A stretch of 64,000 bases of DNA from Symbiodinium natans (GCA_905221605.1 CAJNDS010002488.1:194900-258899), one strand, 5' to 3'; counted from the stretch's first letter, positions 20,034 to 31,020 are shown. Program-made: numbers and translations. Notes: a model not told the origin generated them from the sequence alone.

Positions 20034-21163
20034 GAAGAGGAGGGCGCTGACTGGTCTGGCGAGTTCTCTAAATTAGGGTTTAGGGTTTAGGGTTTAGGGT
20101 TTGGGGTTTAGGGTGCCCTTTTGGGGTCCTTCTTTTAAAGGTGCTGTACTATATATAGGACCCAAAAGGCACCCGTCACCCGACCCTGGGTTCGAGAACT
20201 ACGCTCTGGTGCTCAATTGCATGGCCAGGAGGCTTCTGCGTCAGCTCCGCATCGATCTGGCCCCCCCCAGGGATAAGGGTTAGGGTTTAGGGTTTAGGGT
20301 TAAAGTTTAGGGTTTAGGGTTTAGGGTTTAGGGTTTAGGGCCTAAGTTTGAGACGCAAAAAAAGCAACCAAGATTTCCCCCTAAACACTAAACCCTAGTC
20401 AGTCCAACAGCCCATTGGTGTGGTCTTTTGGCAGGCCACCATTAAATAAGAGTGGGTCTGAACGACGTTGAGGGCGACCGTATTCTAGTAATTAGGGTTT
20501 CAGGTTCAGGGTTTATAGGGCTTAGGGCTTAGGTTTAGGGGTTCCGCTTGCACCTCTTGGCTTGCCGGGTTGGGGTAAATATGGGATTCAGGACATGTAG
20601 GGCATGTCGGGTCCATAACGCGTGTAGGGCCCAGCGCTGCTGCTTTATTCTGGCAACCACTTACCACCCTCAACTCTAAAACCTTGCACGCATCCTACAT
20701 GAACCCTAAATCTTGTCCTCACTCCTACATAAGTCTATACCCTCTAAAGCCTGAGCCTGCCTAAAGTTTCAAAACCAATGTTAAAGCACCCCCGGTTCGC
20801 CTAGAAATAGTCTTACGCCTCCCCGCAAGAAAAAGTAGCAGGGCACCAGGTTATCTAGAAAAAAGGCTTCAAGATATGCAAGAGGAGTCTAGGGATAGTC
20901 TTGGAACTTGTTGGGGCTCCTGCGTTATGCTTGTAGGGCTTTTGGGTTTAGGACCTTGGAGTACCATTAAAAAAAGGCCCCCCCCCCCCCCCCCAATTTC
21001 AATCACGACCCCCAGACGAAGGAAGCCCCAATCGGGATCCGAGCACATCCGAAACAAAACGAAAGGCCGAAACCCTTCTCCCTGAACCCTATAACCCTGA
21101 AGCGTAACTCGTAACCGCTAAACCCTAAACCCTAAACTCCTAAACCCTAAACCCTGGATGGAC

Positions 21164-21212
21164 CTCCATGTCCCGTGTCTCTGGCTGCTTTGGCTTCTCT
21201 GGTGTCTGAATC
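21164..21212 (-). CDS. Candidate exon
   Basis: Acceptor GGTTTTCTTCCAAG/G is pyrimidine-rich; donor ATGGAG/GTCCATCC. It reads DSDTREAKAARDTGHG, phase 0 in, 1 out. A later acceptor gives KPKQPETRDME in another frame. It is short, and no domain is seen. Confidence 0.4.
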
Positions 21213-21878
21213 CTTGGAAGAAAACCCGTTGCGTAAGGTTTGAAAATCTATCGGCTTTATTCGGGCGTTAGGGCCTAGCAGGGTTCAGGATTTTGGGTTT
21301 AAGGTTTAGGGTGTAGGGATTCGGGCTCAACTTACTGTAAGCTGGCGTAGAAGGCCACAACTAGTTCTTGTTGGTTGGTCGTGGTCGTGAGTGTGGTCGG
21401 ACAGCAGATCTTTCACAGGCACGGCTCCCAAAGGCAGCAAGCACCGTACAGTATATACTATATACCGTATGATGTGTATATATATATATATACATGGTAT
21501 GTTATGGTTTCTAAATGCAGTATAATCTATATGGGTGCAGGGTTTAGGAATTAGGTCTCTTCACGCTAAGACAACTTCAGATTGACATGTTCAGGTGGAG
21601 TACTGGGTGCCAAGACAAACGACATGGGCAAACAAAGCTGTGCAAGCAGACGATTGCTAGCTGCTGACCGGTGTTGCCGGGTGCAACCGGGAAACGTGAC
21701 GGCCCCGTACGGCCCTCACGCAAGCCCTCATCTAGTAGCCGTACTACATCGGGCCCGCGGACCCAAACGGTTTAGGGTTTAAGGTTTTAGGGTTTAGGGT
21801 AACCTCTACGCCCTAAACTTAACCCGAAACCCCTAAACCCTAAGCCGCGAAAAGCACGAAGCGCTGTTCAACGTCAAC

Positions 21879-21982
21879 CGGCCCTTGTCTTTGCCGAGCC
21901 GCTTCTCGGCCTGCTCCATTGGCGCATCGGGCGTCTCCGCCGGCCTCTTTGCTTCGCGAAACTGAGACTTCATGAGCGGCTC
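21879..21982 (-). CDS. Strong exon, charged helical segment
   Basis: Acceptor CTCAAGTAG/GAG and donor GGGCCG/GTTGACG bound 104 bp. It reads EPLMKSQFREAKRPAETPDA then PMEQAEKRLGKDKG. More than three-quarters of codons end in G or C, and the peptide is rich in Glu, Lys and Arg, as in a soluble helical region. The antisense plus frame is also open, but its composition is less protein-like. Confidence 0.62.
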
Positions 21983-22614
21983 CTACTTGAGGTTTTAGGG
22001 TTTAGGTTTTAGGGTTTAGGGTTTAGGGGGTTTGGGGTTTAGGGTTTAGGGTTTAGGGTTTAGGTTTAGGGTTTAGGTTTAGGGTTTAGGTTCAGAATTC
22101 GAGGATGGCCCTTCAAACCCTCTGAACAAGATAATTATTCCCAAACATGCTCGTAAACCCCAAAAGGGTAGATACAAAAATGTCCCATAGGCCTTCCTCA
22201 AAATGGCTTCATAATTCGGGGTTAGGTGGGAGACGAAAAAGCACGTCGGCAGATTGAAGATGCCCTGCAACCCTAAACCTACACCCTAATTAAAGATATC
22301 AGGGAGAGGGCACCAGTGCCAAGGTGGTGCGGGCCAAGCAGCTACACGGCCAATCTCCAGCCCTCAGCCCGAATTTAGCCCTGAACCCTGAACCCTAAAC
22401 CCTGCACCCGGAAAGGCCCTGAACCCTAAAGCCTAAACCCTACACCCTCAACGCTGGTTAGGCTGGTTACCCTGGACCACACAGTGGGAGAAGTGTTCCG
22501 GGCGAACACAAGACATCATCCAGGTGGCCGGAACCACACAACAGTGCGGCCCATTGCACAGCTGGAAGGGAAGAAACTAAGGCGAGGACTTTTTCTTGCG
22601 AGGCGTTGGGGGCT

Positions 22615-22757
22615 CTAAGGCCTCATGTGTCTGAGAGCTCCTGGTCTCGCTGACCAGAAGGACCGCACCAGCTTTGCCACAGCCACCACCATGGAAGCGA
22701 ATTGGCTGAAACCATGGGCCTCGGAAGCCAGGCATAGGGTGTCCTTCACGCGGGAGC
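22615..22757 (-). CDS. Candidate terminal exon
   Basis: The acceptor GGGCTGCTTACAG/GC has a long pyrimidine-rich lead. The frame reads SRVKDTLCLASEAHGFSQFA then SMVVAVAKLVRSFW and ends at TAG. The complementary plus frame is open over the same span (MEANWLKPWASEARHRVSF), so the strand is uncertain. The surrounding 22450-22965 is about 500 bp of unique DNA free of telomeric repeat. Confidence 0.38.
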
Positions 22758-23608
22758 CTGTAAGCAGCCCAAATGTAAACAGCGAAGCAACGTGTGAGCT
22801 AGGGGTGATGTTGTTGCTTGGCCACACGCCATGCAATTAACAACCCTGGCACGGGAGGGCTTGTTCGCCTTTTCGCCCAGGACCAAGAGGTTTCATCGGA
22901 GGTTGTCGATGGATCTCATGGTCATTACAGTGTTCCAGTCCACGGGGCAGCGAAGGACTCTTCATGTAAACCCTAAACCCTAAACCCTGAACCCTGAACC
23001 CTAAACCTTAAACCCTACAAACCGGCCTGGTCGACTTGGGTGGCGGTGTCTCTAGCATCGCGAAGTTGGTGCCTCGTGTACGGTTTTGGGCTCAAGGTGT
23101 TAAGAGCTGTGGGGATTGGGGGTTTGGGGCCTGGGGTTTAGGGTTAAGGGTACTTCGTTTACTTAGAGTAAAAGGTTTAGGGTATAGGATTTCGGCTTTA
23201 GGGAAGGTCACCTTCTGTAATTTCCGGCGTAGTGACGAGTTCGGCCAACAAGTAGCCTGTGGCATAACTACTACAGCTCCACCTACTCATAACCGTCGTT
23301 GGCGTACTTCTAACCCTAACACCTAACCCTACCCCCTAAACCCTAAACCCGAAATCCTAAACCCTGAGCCCTAGGCCCCTCAACCCTAACTGCTCCAAGT
23401 AAGGGTTTCTTTGTGGCGGTTGGGCTCGCATGAACCCTGCCCGGCTGCACCAAGGCATTTCCCATAAACCCTAAACCTCTAAACCTCTAAACCCCTACAC
23501 CCTAAACCCAAAACCCTAAACCCTAAGCCCCTGAACCCTAAACCCTAAACCCTGAACCCTAAACCCTAAACCCTAAACCCTACACCCTAAACCCTACCCC
23601 TTAAACCC

Positions 23609-23725
23609 TCATCTGCTGGGCTCCCCACCGTTGTGCTGCATGCACTTCAAGGCCGCATGGACCACCTGCCGGGTTGCAGAGCTCGGGATGCCAGCAAAGC
23701 TTCCGGAGGATTCGGGGAGTACTTG
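23609..23725 (-). CDS. Candidate C-terminal exon
   Basis: Acceptor CTTCAACCCAACCAG/CAA. It reads QVLPESSGSFAGIPSSATRQ then VVHAALKCMQHNGGEPSR and stops at TGA immediately before a telomeric array. If the TGA is skipped by splicing, a GT exists 3 bp further on (GAGG/GTTTAAG). Flanks are CCCTAAA on the left and TTTAGGG on the right. Confidence 0.5.
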   Translation of the reverse strand, partial: QVLPESSGSFAGIPSSATRQVVHAALKCMQHNGGEPSR

Positions 23726-24193
23726 CTGGTTGGGTTGAAGGTTTAGGGTTTAGGGTTTAGGGTTTGGGGTTTGGGGTTTGGGGTTTGAGGTTTGAGGTTT
23801 GGGGTTTAGGGTAGTTCTCCCTTAGTATGGCACCCTGAAAAGAAGCACCAGTTCTTAACAGGTAATGCAGGAGTTGGGCACCTTATATCGACGTATATCT
23901 TGGTGGTGCCCGAAGCCCTCCAAAACCTACAGACCCCCAAAAACAGTAAAGCCCATGCCCTATAAGCCCTGAGCACTAAGCCCTACACCCGCAACCCTAA
24001 GCCCTAAACAATAAACCCTAATGCAACGCTCAATCTACATCATCGAAGCTTGCCATACACGTCTTTTTTGGGATTAGGGTTTAGGGTTTGGGGTTTCAGG
24101 TTCAGGGTTTCGGGTTTAAGGTTCCTTGAGCCGTACACTGTTGTAAACACCAGCCGCCATCCGAGATGGTACCACAGCCCAAAGCCCCACCTC

Positions 24194-24291
24194 CTGGGAT
24201 GTTGCTCCTTCTCCTAACAGTCCTTAAAAGGGATTGTAGTACCCCTATGATAATCCCGAGGAAGGACTATTAGCACAAGGGGACATCCCAG
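24194..24291. mobile_element. Family M2 foldback element
   Basis: CTGGGATGTTGCTCC at left, GGGGACATCCCAG at right, inner arms CTAACAGTCCTTAAAAGGGA and GGAAGGACTATTAG. Confidence 0.7.
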
Positions 24292-24571
24292 CCCACCTCG
24301 ATTGTGTGGTGGCTGATTTCATCTGCCTGTCGGACAAGAAGGATTAGGCAGAAGGCTTGGAGACCCAAAAGCCAACACTGTTATTGTCGAAGACCCCCCC
24401 GAAACAAAAACAATGAAACATTTCTTCCTTATAAGAGCAATAACATAGGGATTGTTAGGTATCTTTTTGTTGGCGGCAATATTGAGCAACTAAACCCTAA
24501 ACCCTAAACCCTAAACCCTGAACGCTAAACCCTAAACCCTAGACCCCAAACCCTAAACCCTAGTAGTAGAC

Positions 24572-24627
24572 CCAGAAACAGCTGTGTGCGGCCGCGGCGC
24601 TGATTCCACAAGCCGGAGGATGGAGAC
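24572..24627 (-). CDS. Candidate exon
   Basis: Acceptor AAGCACCTGGCAG/GTC and donor TTTCTGG/GTCTAC. It reads VSILRLVESAPRPHTAVS, phase 0 in, 2 out. Immediately upstream in the minus sense begins the long TTTAGGGG-type array at 24642-24772. Confidence 0.45.
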
Positions 24628-24641
24628 CTGCCAGGTGCTTG

Positions 24642-25060
24642 GGTTTAGGGGTTTGGGGTTTGGGGTTTAGGGTTTAGGGTTTAGGGGTTTAGGGGTTTAG
24701 GGGTTTAGGGGTTTAGGGGTTTAGGGGTTTAGGGGTTTAGGGGTTTAGGGGTTTAGGGGTTTAGGGGTTTATGAAGCGGTCGTCGGACGATCCAGGCGAG
24801 ACAGACGCACGGATCCCTGCCTGTTTAGGGGTTTAGGGGTTTAGGGGTTTAGGGGTTTAGGGGTTTAGGGGTTTAGGGGTTTAGGGGTTTAGGGTTTAGG
24901 GTTTAGGGGTTAGGGTTTAGGGTTTAGGGTTCAGGGTTTAGGGGTTTAGGGGTTAGGGGTTTAGGGTTTAGGGGTTTAGGGTTTAGGGGTTTAGGGGTTT
25001 AGGGTTTAGGGTTTAGGGTTTAGGGTTTGGGGTTTGGGGTTTGGGGTTTAGGGTTTAGGG
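24642..25060 (+). repeat. Compound TTTAGGGG octamer array
   Basis: Two long blocks of the 8-mer TTTAGGGG (24642-24772 and 24822-24900) surround a 50 bp island, followed by mixed 7- and 8-mers. An octamer shifts reading frame differently from the heptamer and lacks its simple 21 bp cycle. Confidence 0.87.
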
Positions 25061-26594
25061 CTTCGGCCACAAGCCAGAATTGCACTTGCTGGGTCCAGAA
25101 GGTCTGTGGGATGCCCAATTGCTAGACCCATGAGTAAACTCGGAAGAGCCTAAACCCCCGCCCAACACCCCTCAACCCTAAACCCTTAAACCCTTAAACC
25201 CTTAAACCCTAAAGCCGAATTCTCAAGGGACTAAAGGAGGGATCCTTATAAGGGACCTTAGGGGTTATTTAAGGGTTCTTTAGGGGCTACTTCGGTCTAT
25301 AGGGACTATGTACCTGAAAACCCCCCCCCCCCCCCCCAAAACCCAGAGACCCCATCAAAAGCCCTAACCGAAGACTGAGGCGGGCTGCGATGCGGCTACA
25401 CCCAAGCGTAGACTAGGAATAAAAAGGATGCCCCTGTTGGTTTTAAAGGGGGCTTGGAAGGGAACCTAAACCCTAAAAAAGGGATGAAGAAGAGCCTATT
25501 ACTCTGGGCCTTAGATTGGGCTCAAGCAGGGTTCAGGCGGTGGAGGTTTTGTGTTTCCCCGCTTCTTCTGTTGAAGGCCTGAGTTGAGGGTTTCCCTCTC
25601 CCCCCTGTGGTTGGTGGTGGTGTTTAATGTAACCGCTCAGCGTTTGGGGGATTCTTCCTTGCACCCTTAACCATGAACCCTCAACCCGAAGCCACGAACC
25701 CGCAAGCGAGCTGGGTTTAGGGTTTAGGGTTTAGGGTTTAGGGTTTAGGGTTTAGGGTTTAGGGTTTAGGGTTTAGGGTTTAGGGTTTAGGGCTAGGGTT
25801 TAGGGTTGAGATGAAAGTCGTGCATGGGCGGCCGAGATGTGTGGGCTTGGAGCAGATCGGAAGTGGCCGACAAGACGGACCTGGCATGTCTGGGACATAC
25901 CCCCCGAAACTCCAAAGGCCGAAGCCCGAAGCCCTCAACCTTCAGATCCCGAAGCCCTAAACCCTAAACCCTAAACCCTAAACCCTAAACCCTGAGCCTT
26001 CTCAAATCCCTAAGCCCTACACTGGAAAACCTTCAAAACCCCCGAGCCCCAAACCCTAAACCTTCAGATCCCTAAGCCCTTAAAGCCCTAAACTCTCAAC
26101 CCGAAAGCTGCACAGGGTTCTGGTGTTCAGGGTTGTACGGTTTAAGGGCAAAGTTTAGAGTTCAGGATGGAGGGCTTCGGGGAAATGGTTCTAGACCCAA
26201 GAGTAACTACCTAAGAAAAAGAAGGGGTGCATAAGGGAACCTACACCGAAAAAAAGGAGGGAATAAGGGCCCATACTCTGGGTCCCAGGTTTTGGGCTTT
26301 CAGGAGTAGGGGAGTAGGGGATCCCAAAAATAGACCCCAAAATAGTAGGTTTCCCTTTAAAATCAAGACCCCACTAAGGTACCCCTAATTTCGGAACCCC
26401 CGAGTAGATGATTTCGTGATGCTCGCGGCGCTTGGGGGGGCTCCATCAGGCCACAAGGCTTGAGTTGCAATGTTGGGTTTAGGATTCAGGGACCCTAAAC
26501 CCTAAACCCTAAACCCTAAACCCTAAACCCTAAACCCTAAACCCTAAACCCCTACACCCCAAACCATAAAACCCTAAGCCCTACACCACAACAC
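25060..26594. other. Mixed islands and repeats without a firm gene
   Basis: It holds M8 repeats (about 25408-25515 and 26191-26292), an M7 copy (26311-26407), a pure array (25713-25805) and poly-C at 25321-25337. The island 25065-25130 reads TFWTQQVQFWLVAEA on the minus strand after an acceptor GGGCATCCCACAG. The island 25810-25895 is open on both strands (minus VRLVGHFRSAPSPHISAAHA; plus DESRAWAAEMCGLGADRKW). These may be exons but lack two clear borders. Confidence 0.4.
25408..25515. mobile_element. Family M8 repeat
   Basis: Shares GGTTTTAAAGGG, GGGAACCTAAACCCTAAAAA and ACTCTGGGCC with copies at 2933-3045, 26191-26292 and (half) 55670-55755; ends CTAGACCCAGGAGTAA and TACTCTGGGTCCTAG are inverted. 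Confidence 0.55.
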
Positions 26595-26687
26595 TCTGTG
26601 AATGATGTCTCCTCTTGGCTCCACTTTGCGCAAGGTTGGGGGCCCGGCCCACATGCCGGCGGAGAGGCTGTTCAGAACTTTCTCCTG
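26595..26687 (-). CDS. Strong candidate exon
   Basis: This is a 93 bp, 31-codon island in phase 0/0 on the minus strand. It reads QEKVLNSLSAGMWAGPPTLR then KVEPRGDIIHR. Acceptor CCATGTAGAG/CAG is mediocre; donor CACAGA/GTGTTGTG. The peptide composition is convincingly coding. Confidence 0.55.
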
Positions 26688-28079
26688 CTCTACATGGGTT
26701 CTTTAGGTTTTAAAATCGGATTTAAGGCAACTTGGCTTAAGAATGGCTGGAACCTCTAACGTTTTAGGGTACATACTACCCCCCCCCCCCCCAAAAAAAA
26801 AATAAAAACAAAATCGAAAGGCCCATGAACCTTCTCCTTGTCTCATGTTGTGCTTACATGCATGAGGCTTTTCGGGCTTTGGGCGTTTTGAGCTTCAAGA
26901 ACTGGTTCTAGAGGGGTTCTACCTTGGACCCTTAAGGTTGTGCCCTTGGAGTTTGGGAACCCTTTCTAAAGATCCCTAACGTAGTTTAAGGGCCATAGTA
27001 GGAGTATATTAAGGGGAACCTTTGGGGGTACAACCTTAACTTAAGGGTACGAGTCTTCATCCCTTGTGGCAAGCCAGGGTGCAAAGTGTAAACCGCTAAG
27101 CCCCCGCATCCCAAACCAAGCCCAAACCCCCAAACTCCCTAAGCCCTAGCCCCAAAACCCTAAAGCCTATACCCTAAATCCTTAACCCTAAACCCTAAAC
27201 CCTAAACCCTAAACCCCTGAAGTCCCAAAGGCCCACCCCCGCACCAACCCTTCAATTTGAGAGGGGGTTCGCTACTTGAGGTTCATGGTTGGTGACAAGT
27301 AAGGATAGAAGTACCCTACATCAGGCTGTGACCAAATACGTGTTATTGAAGAATATCGTTTGGCTCATCACCCTAAACTCAGAAACCCCAAACCCTGTAC
27401 ATGCTGAAGGGATTTTACCCAGAGTTTAGGGGATTAGGGGTTTAGCTTAGGGATTAGGGCTCAGTTGAGAAGCTTAGGGCTCGAAGCCAAACCCTTTTGT
27501 AAGCCCTACAAGGCCGAATCTTTAAACACCAAGCCTGTCTGATCCCTCAACCGTTCGCATCCCTATGCCTAAGCCTTACACCCGAAACCCTAAACCCTAT
27601 ACCCTAACCAAAAAAGCCAAAGCAGAACCTACTTGGAAGCATTTCTGTATGTAGGGTTAGTGAGGTGGGTTATGGGGCGTTGGGATTTTAATGAGGTTTC
27701 TAGGGCATACGAAGTAGACATACTACAGTCAAAAGAGCTTCTACGCAGGCGAGCCGGCCCCAGCCCCAAAGACGAGCCCCCCCCTCCTCCCTCCCCCCAC
27801 AAGGTCTGTTCGGAGGGGTCGAGGGTGTTTAGGGTTTGGGGTTTTAGGGTTCAGGGTTTAGGGTCGAGGGTTCAGGGTTGAGGGTTCAGGGCGCAAAGAG
27901 AAGAGTTCTTGACGATCTGTTCATTTTTCGTTCCAGGGTTGCTTCAGGTAATGTGGAGCTCGGGGTCCGACGAGTTCGTACTCTCTCTCTCTCTCTGTCA
28001 GATCTCCCTGGTTCTTATTAGGGAATGAGGCCCTTTAAGGGATTGTATGGGGTGCCACATTCCCCCATTCCCTACGAAC
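26688..28079. other. Intron-like stretch with one possible plus-strand exon
   Basis: It includes poly-C/poly-A (26780-26803), an M10 repeat (26909-27062) and TTTAGGG-like text. At 27731-27804 a plus-strand frame reads SKELLRRRAGPSPKDE followed by a proline run, between acceptor ACATACTACAG and donor CACAAG/GTCTG. At 27926-27981 another plus frame (VASGNVELGVRRV) follows a fine acceptor TTTTTCGTTCCAG. I cannot tell whether these belong to a plus-strand gene or are chance. Confidence 0.35.
26909..27062. repeat. Family M10 repeat
   Basis: Shares TACCTTGGACCC, GGGCCATAGTAGGAGTATA and CTTAAGGGTAC with 52852-53098; left and right parts are partly inverted (GGACCCTTAAGGTTG against CAACCTTAACTTAAGGG). 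Confidence 0.55.
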
Positions 28080-28159
28080 CCGCCAGAGAAAGCTCCTGCT
28101 CGCCCTCCGCTCCGTACATCCTCGCGCGGATCCGGCTGGTGGTGTCGCAGATGGTGAAC
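28080..28159 (-). CDS. Strong exon with very high third-position GC
   Basis: Acceptor AAAGTCTGAG/G and donor CTGGCGG/GTTCGTAGG. It reads FTICDTTSRIRARMYGAEGE then QELSLA, and 22 of 26 codons end in G or C, the best coding signature among the islands. Phase 1 in and out. The protein is unrecognised. Confidence 0.63.
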
Positions 28160-28828
28160 CTCAGACTTTAGGGTTCCTAAGGGAGGGTTTAGGGTTGAGG
28201 CTGTAGGGTGCAGGGTTTAGAGTTTAGGGTAAGGTTCCCTAGGTACCTATCCCCCCCTGAAATCCCCGCGCGTAAAAATGCTACTACTGAGGTCTCCGGT
28301 GAACCTAAAATACCTCGATCTTGCTAAATACCCATCAAATACTCATGCACCTGAGACCACCAAGAAGAAGGTTTGGGGTTTAGGCCCTGTAGGACTGTAG
28401 GGTCGAAAGCCCAAAGCTCCATGTGGGGCGATGTATGGATGGTACTTAATGTGGGGATTTATGGTCTCAAAGGTTAAGGACCGTAAACCCCAAACCCCTA
28501 ATGCAAAGACCCCGAAAGCCGTACAGACCAAAACGCAATGCAAATGTCCTACCCCGCAGTCAGCAAGTTTCGCGCAGCCAAAAACACCTAAACCCCAGAC
28601 CCTGAACCCTCATTTGGGGTTATCTGGGGGGAGGGAGGGGGCTATTTAGGGCGTTTACAGGGCTCGGGGATCTTTAGGGTCTACAGTAAACTCGAGAGAG
28701 TTGGAACATGGTTTAAGGATGAGTAGGGCTGGGATTCCCTTTACTATGCCTTTGGGGTATGGGGATAAGGATGTTCCAACTTTTGGGAGTTTACTATAAC
28801 CCGAAACCCTAAACCCTAAACCCCTAAC

Positions 28829-28862
28829 CTGTGCTTTGGCCAAGAGGCTCTCCCATCTGGCC
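28829..28862 (-). CDS. Short candidate exon
   Basis: Acceptor CATGCACTGCAG/G and donor GCACAG/GTTAGGGG. The preferred frame reads ARWESLLAKAQ. At 34 bp it is close to the lower limit of what can be called by eye. Confidence 0.38.
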
Positions 28863-29275
28863 CTGCAGTGCATGAACTGCCTGCGGTTAGGGTTTAGGGT
28901 TTAGGGTCTAGGGTCTACAGGGTTTAGGCTTAGGGTTTAGGGATTAGGGTTCAGGGTTTAGGGTTGCACCCTGAATCCTACACCCTACCACCCCCCAACC
29001 AAACCTCACCATGAGCACTCGTGTCACTCGTGGTCGTCCAGGGTTTCAAGGGGTTTAGGGCCCCAAATAGTAGGATCCCCTTCTAATCCGGACCCCCCCA
29101 AAACGGTACCCCGAATATCGTAAACCCCCCGCAAAGGCCGGAGAAAACAAGGGTTCTCCAACGAAGAGCCCATCTTAAGGAGGCCATGCAACACTGTATA
29201 AACCCTAGGTTGCTCAGTAACCTAGGATTAACAAGGGTTTAGGGTTTAGGGTTTAGGGTTTAGGGTTTAGGGTTT

Positions 29276-29556
29276 ACCTGGAAAGCCTAGTTGCCAATAA
29301 TTTGTGGCAACTATTGAAAGTGCCGCTTTTGACGCTTTAAACCAGCCACTGCAAAGTTGCAGGTTTTACCCATACATTGTCTACGCCTTTTTACGCCTCT
29401 TTACGCTTTTTTACGCCACTTTTACGCCTTTTTACGCCACTTTCTGATGGGCAATCACTGTTAACTTGCCAGTGACAGGAATTCTGGCCACTTTTGCGAA
29501 ATTCCTGCCACTTTCAATAGTTGCTGCAAAAAAGCAGCAACTACGGCGTTCCAGGT
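29276..29556. mobile_element. Family M5: 281 bp foldback element inserted in a telomeric array
   Basis: The ends are inverted repeats (ACCTGGAAAGCC at left, GGCGTTCCAGGT at right), and the similarity extends about 50 bp inward (TTGTGGCAACTATTGAAAGTG against CACTTTCAATAGTTGCTGC). The interior carries five or six TTTTTACGCC-type units. It splits a TTTAGGG array: AGGGTTT precedes and follows it. In a heptamer array that could be a 7 bp target duplication or simply a clean insertion. No coding capacity, so non-autonomous. Confidence 0.7.
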
Positions 29557-30292
29557 AGGGTTTAAAGGGGTTTATAGGGGAACCTAGAGCACCCAAAAAG
29601 GGAATAAGGGCACTACTGGGCAGCACTGTAAAAACACCAGGGCATCCCATGAAGCCCACCCGGGCAAATCTCCATTAGGGTTTGGGGTTTGGGGTTTGGG
29701 GTTTAGGATTTAGGGTTTAGGGTTTGGGGTTTAGGGTTTAGGGAAAGCTTGCGTGGAGGATTCCCTCGGCCATACACAACTCGAACCCTCAACAGCGAAA
29801 CCCAAACTCCTCAACTCCCCAACCTACCCTCACTCGAACTCGGAGACCCGAAATCCTCAACGCTAAGCCCTAAACCCCCTAAACCCCCCAAACCCCCCAA
29901 AACCCGAAGTCCTGAACACGAACTCCCAAACTCTATCTCACCCACCAACCTCCTACAAGGTCCCAATTCGGCAGCTCCGATCCGCACCTCAACCTGTGCA
30001 ACCAGCGTGAGGACTCCCGGCGATGACTGGCTGCCTGTTCGGGGTTGCACTTGGTTGCTCTTTTGACTCAAGAAGTCCAGCTTGGGGACGAAATGAACCC
30101 TAAAAGGGTTTATGGTTCATATGCCTGAATAGCATTTATAGGAGTATAGGAAAATGTTGGGGTTAATTTGGTCCCCAAGGTACTTACAGACCCTACTTAC
30201 TAGGTCAAAAGGGCTTCCAAGCTGCGGTTGTTGGGATTTAGTGGCGGCTTAAAGCTTGAAAGGCTGAGGCGGGCTATCACGCTCAAGCACAC

Positions 30293-30365
30293 CAGTTCCC
30301 CCCCCAGGCGCCATGGAAGCGCAACTCGCCATCATCGAGTTTGCCGGTCTCATAGGCCGAGTCCT
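30293..30365 (-). CDS. Chain B exon 5
   Basis: Acceptor AACCCAG/AG and donor GGAACTG/GTGTGC. It reads DSAYETGKLDDGELRFHGAW, with many G/C-ending codons. The two initial bases complete a glutamate with the leftover G of the exon at 30876-31020, giving a coherent acidic stretch. Its acceptor and first codons recur three more times upstream (see the repeat at 30341-30580). Confidence 0.55.
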
Positions 30366-30580
30366 CTGGGTTTTTGGAGTTTAGGGTTTAGGAGCTAGGG
30401 AGTTAAGGGTTTAGGGTCAGAGGCTTTCCGGTCTCATATGCCGAGTCCTCTGGGTTTAGGGTTTAGGGTTCGAGGCTTTCCGGTCTCATTTGCCGTCCTC
30501 TGGGTTTAGGGTTTAGGGTTTAGGGTTACAGGCTTAGGGTTACAGGCTTTCCGGTCTAATAGGCCGAGTTCTCTGGGTTT
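30341..30580. repeat. Four tandem copies of an exon's splice-acceptor edge
   Basis: The motif CCGGTCTCATAGGCCGAG plus TCCTCTGGGTTT recurs at about 30342, 30428, 30477 and 30548, spaced 50-85 bp and separated by TTTAGGG-like text. On the minus strand each copy is the acceptor region (AACCCAGAG) plus the first codons of the exon at 30293-30365. Only the lowest-coordinate copy continues into the full exon. Confidence 0.65.
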
Positions 30581-30731
30581 GTAGGCTTTAGGGTTTAGGA
30601 GTTCGCGTGTTGTAGAGGGTACTATTTTGGGGCTCGGTTGATGACACAGTAGGACTCAGTAGGACATAAGTATCAAGTCTCAGCGCAGGACAAGAGGTGA
30701 GATATCGACATACCGTTGGTATTTTCGGGTT

Positions 30732-30867
30732 CTACTTGGAGCCTATTAACCAAGCATAACTGTTCTTACAACCCACTTATAAGCCCCTTAAGTGCCCTAA
30801 GATGGCTATAAGTACAGGTATAAGTACCGTTATAATTTCTTAATAAGTAGCATGAACCTCCAAGTAG
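30732..30867. mobile_element. Family M1 element at an intron edge
   Basis: CTACTTGGAGCC at left and CATGAACCTCCAAGTAG at right; the left end has lost part of its repeat. It begins 8 bp after the donor of the exon at 30876-31020. Confidence 0.68.
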
Positions 30868-30875
30868 ATATGGGC

Positions 30876-31020
30876 CTTCCTCAGGCAGATTGTCCAAGAG
30901 CACAGGCTCGGAAGGGGCAAGATTCTGCGCGGTCTTGCGTGACTCCTCTCCGAGGGCACTCTCGCGCGGCGCCCCCGAGGAAACTCCGGCGGCAGCACGT
31001 GCAAGCACATCAGGGTATCC
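30876..31020 (-). CDS. Chain B exon 4, acceptor supplied by telomeric repeat
   Basis: 145 bp open island reading GYPDVLARAAAGVSSGAPRE, then SALGEESRKTAQNLAPSEPV, then LLDNLPEE. The acceptor is the last TTTAG of a telomeric array (GGGTTTAG/GGATAC). The donor is GC type (GAGGAAG/GCCCATAT), after which the M1 element at 30732-30867 begins within 9 bp. Phase 0 in, 1 out. It is probably a disordered acidic/Ala-rich region. Confidence 0.63.

Larger units (their letters stand above)
17902..21163. other. Repeat-filled stretch with no firm gene
   Basis: It contains the 5' flank of the RCC1-like gene, an M7 element (18567-18680), a GACA microsatellite (18960-19030), telomeric arrays (18798-18900, 19107-19195, 19276-19377, 19731-19800, 20277-20345) and an M4 element carrying a telomeric insertion (19891-20033). 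The island at 19203-19275 is open on both strands (plus: SKLHKKAGSLESGSWSLA ending at AAG/GTTTAGGG; minus: LPGQAPAPALEAAGLLVQF) and could be an exon of either strand. Confidence 0.5.

Noticed and set aside
23075-23105. Resemblance of TACGGTTTTGGGCTCAAG to the dinoflagellate spliced-leader exon
   Set aside because: Needs several substitutions and an insertion, and no Sm site or SL RNA-like downstream structure was seen.
29380-29450. TTTTTACGCC units as a CRISPR-like array
   Set aside because: Units are about 10 bp with no spacers and lie inside a foldback element in a eukaryotic genome.
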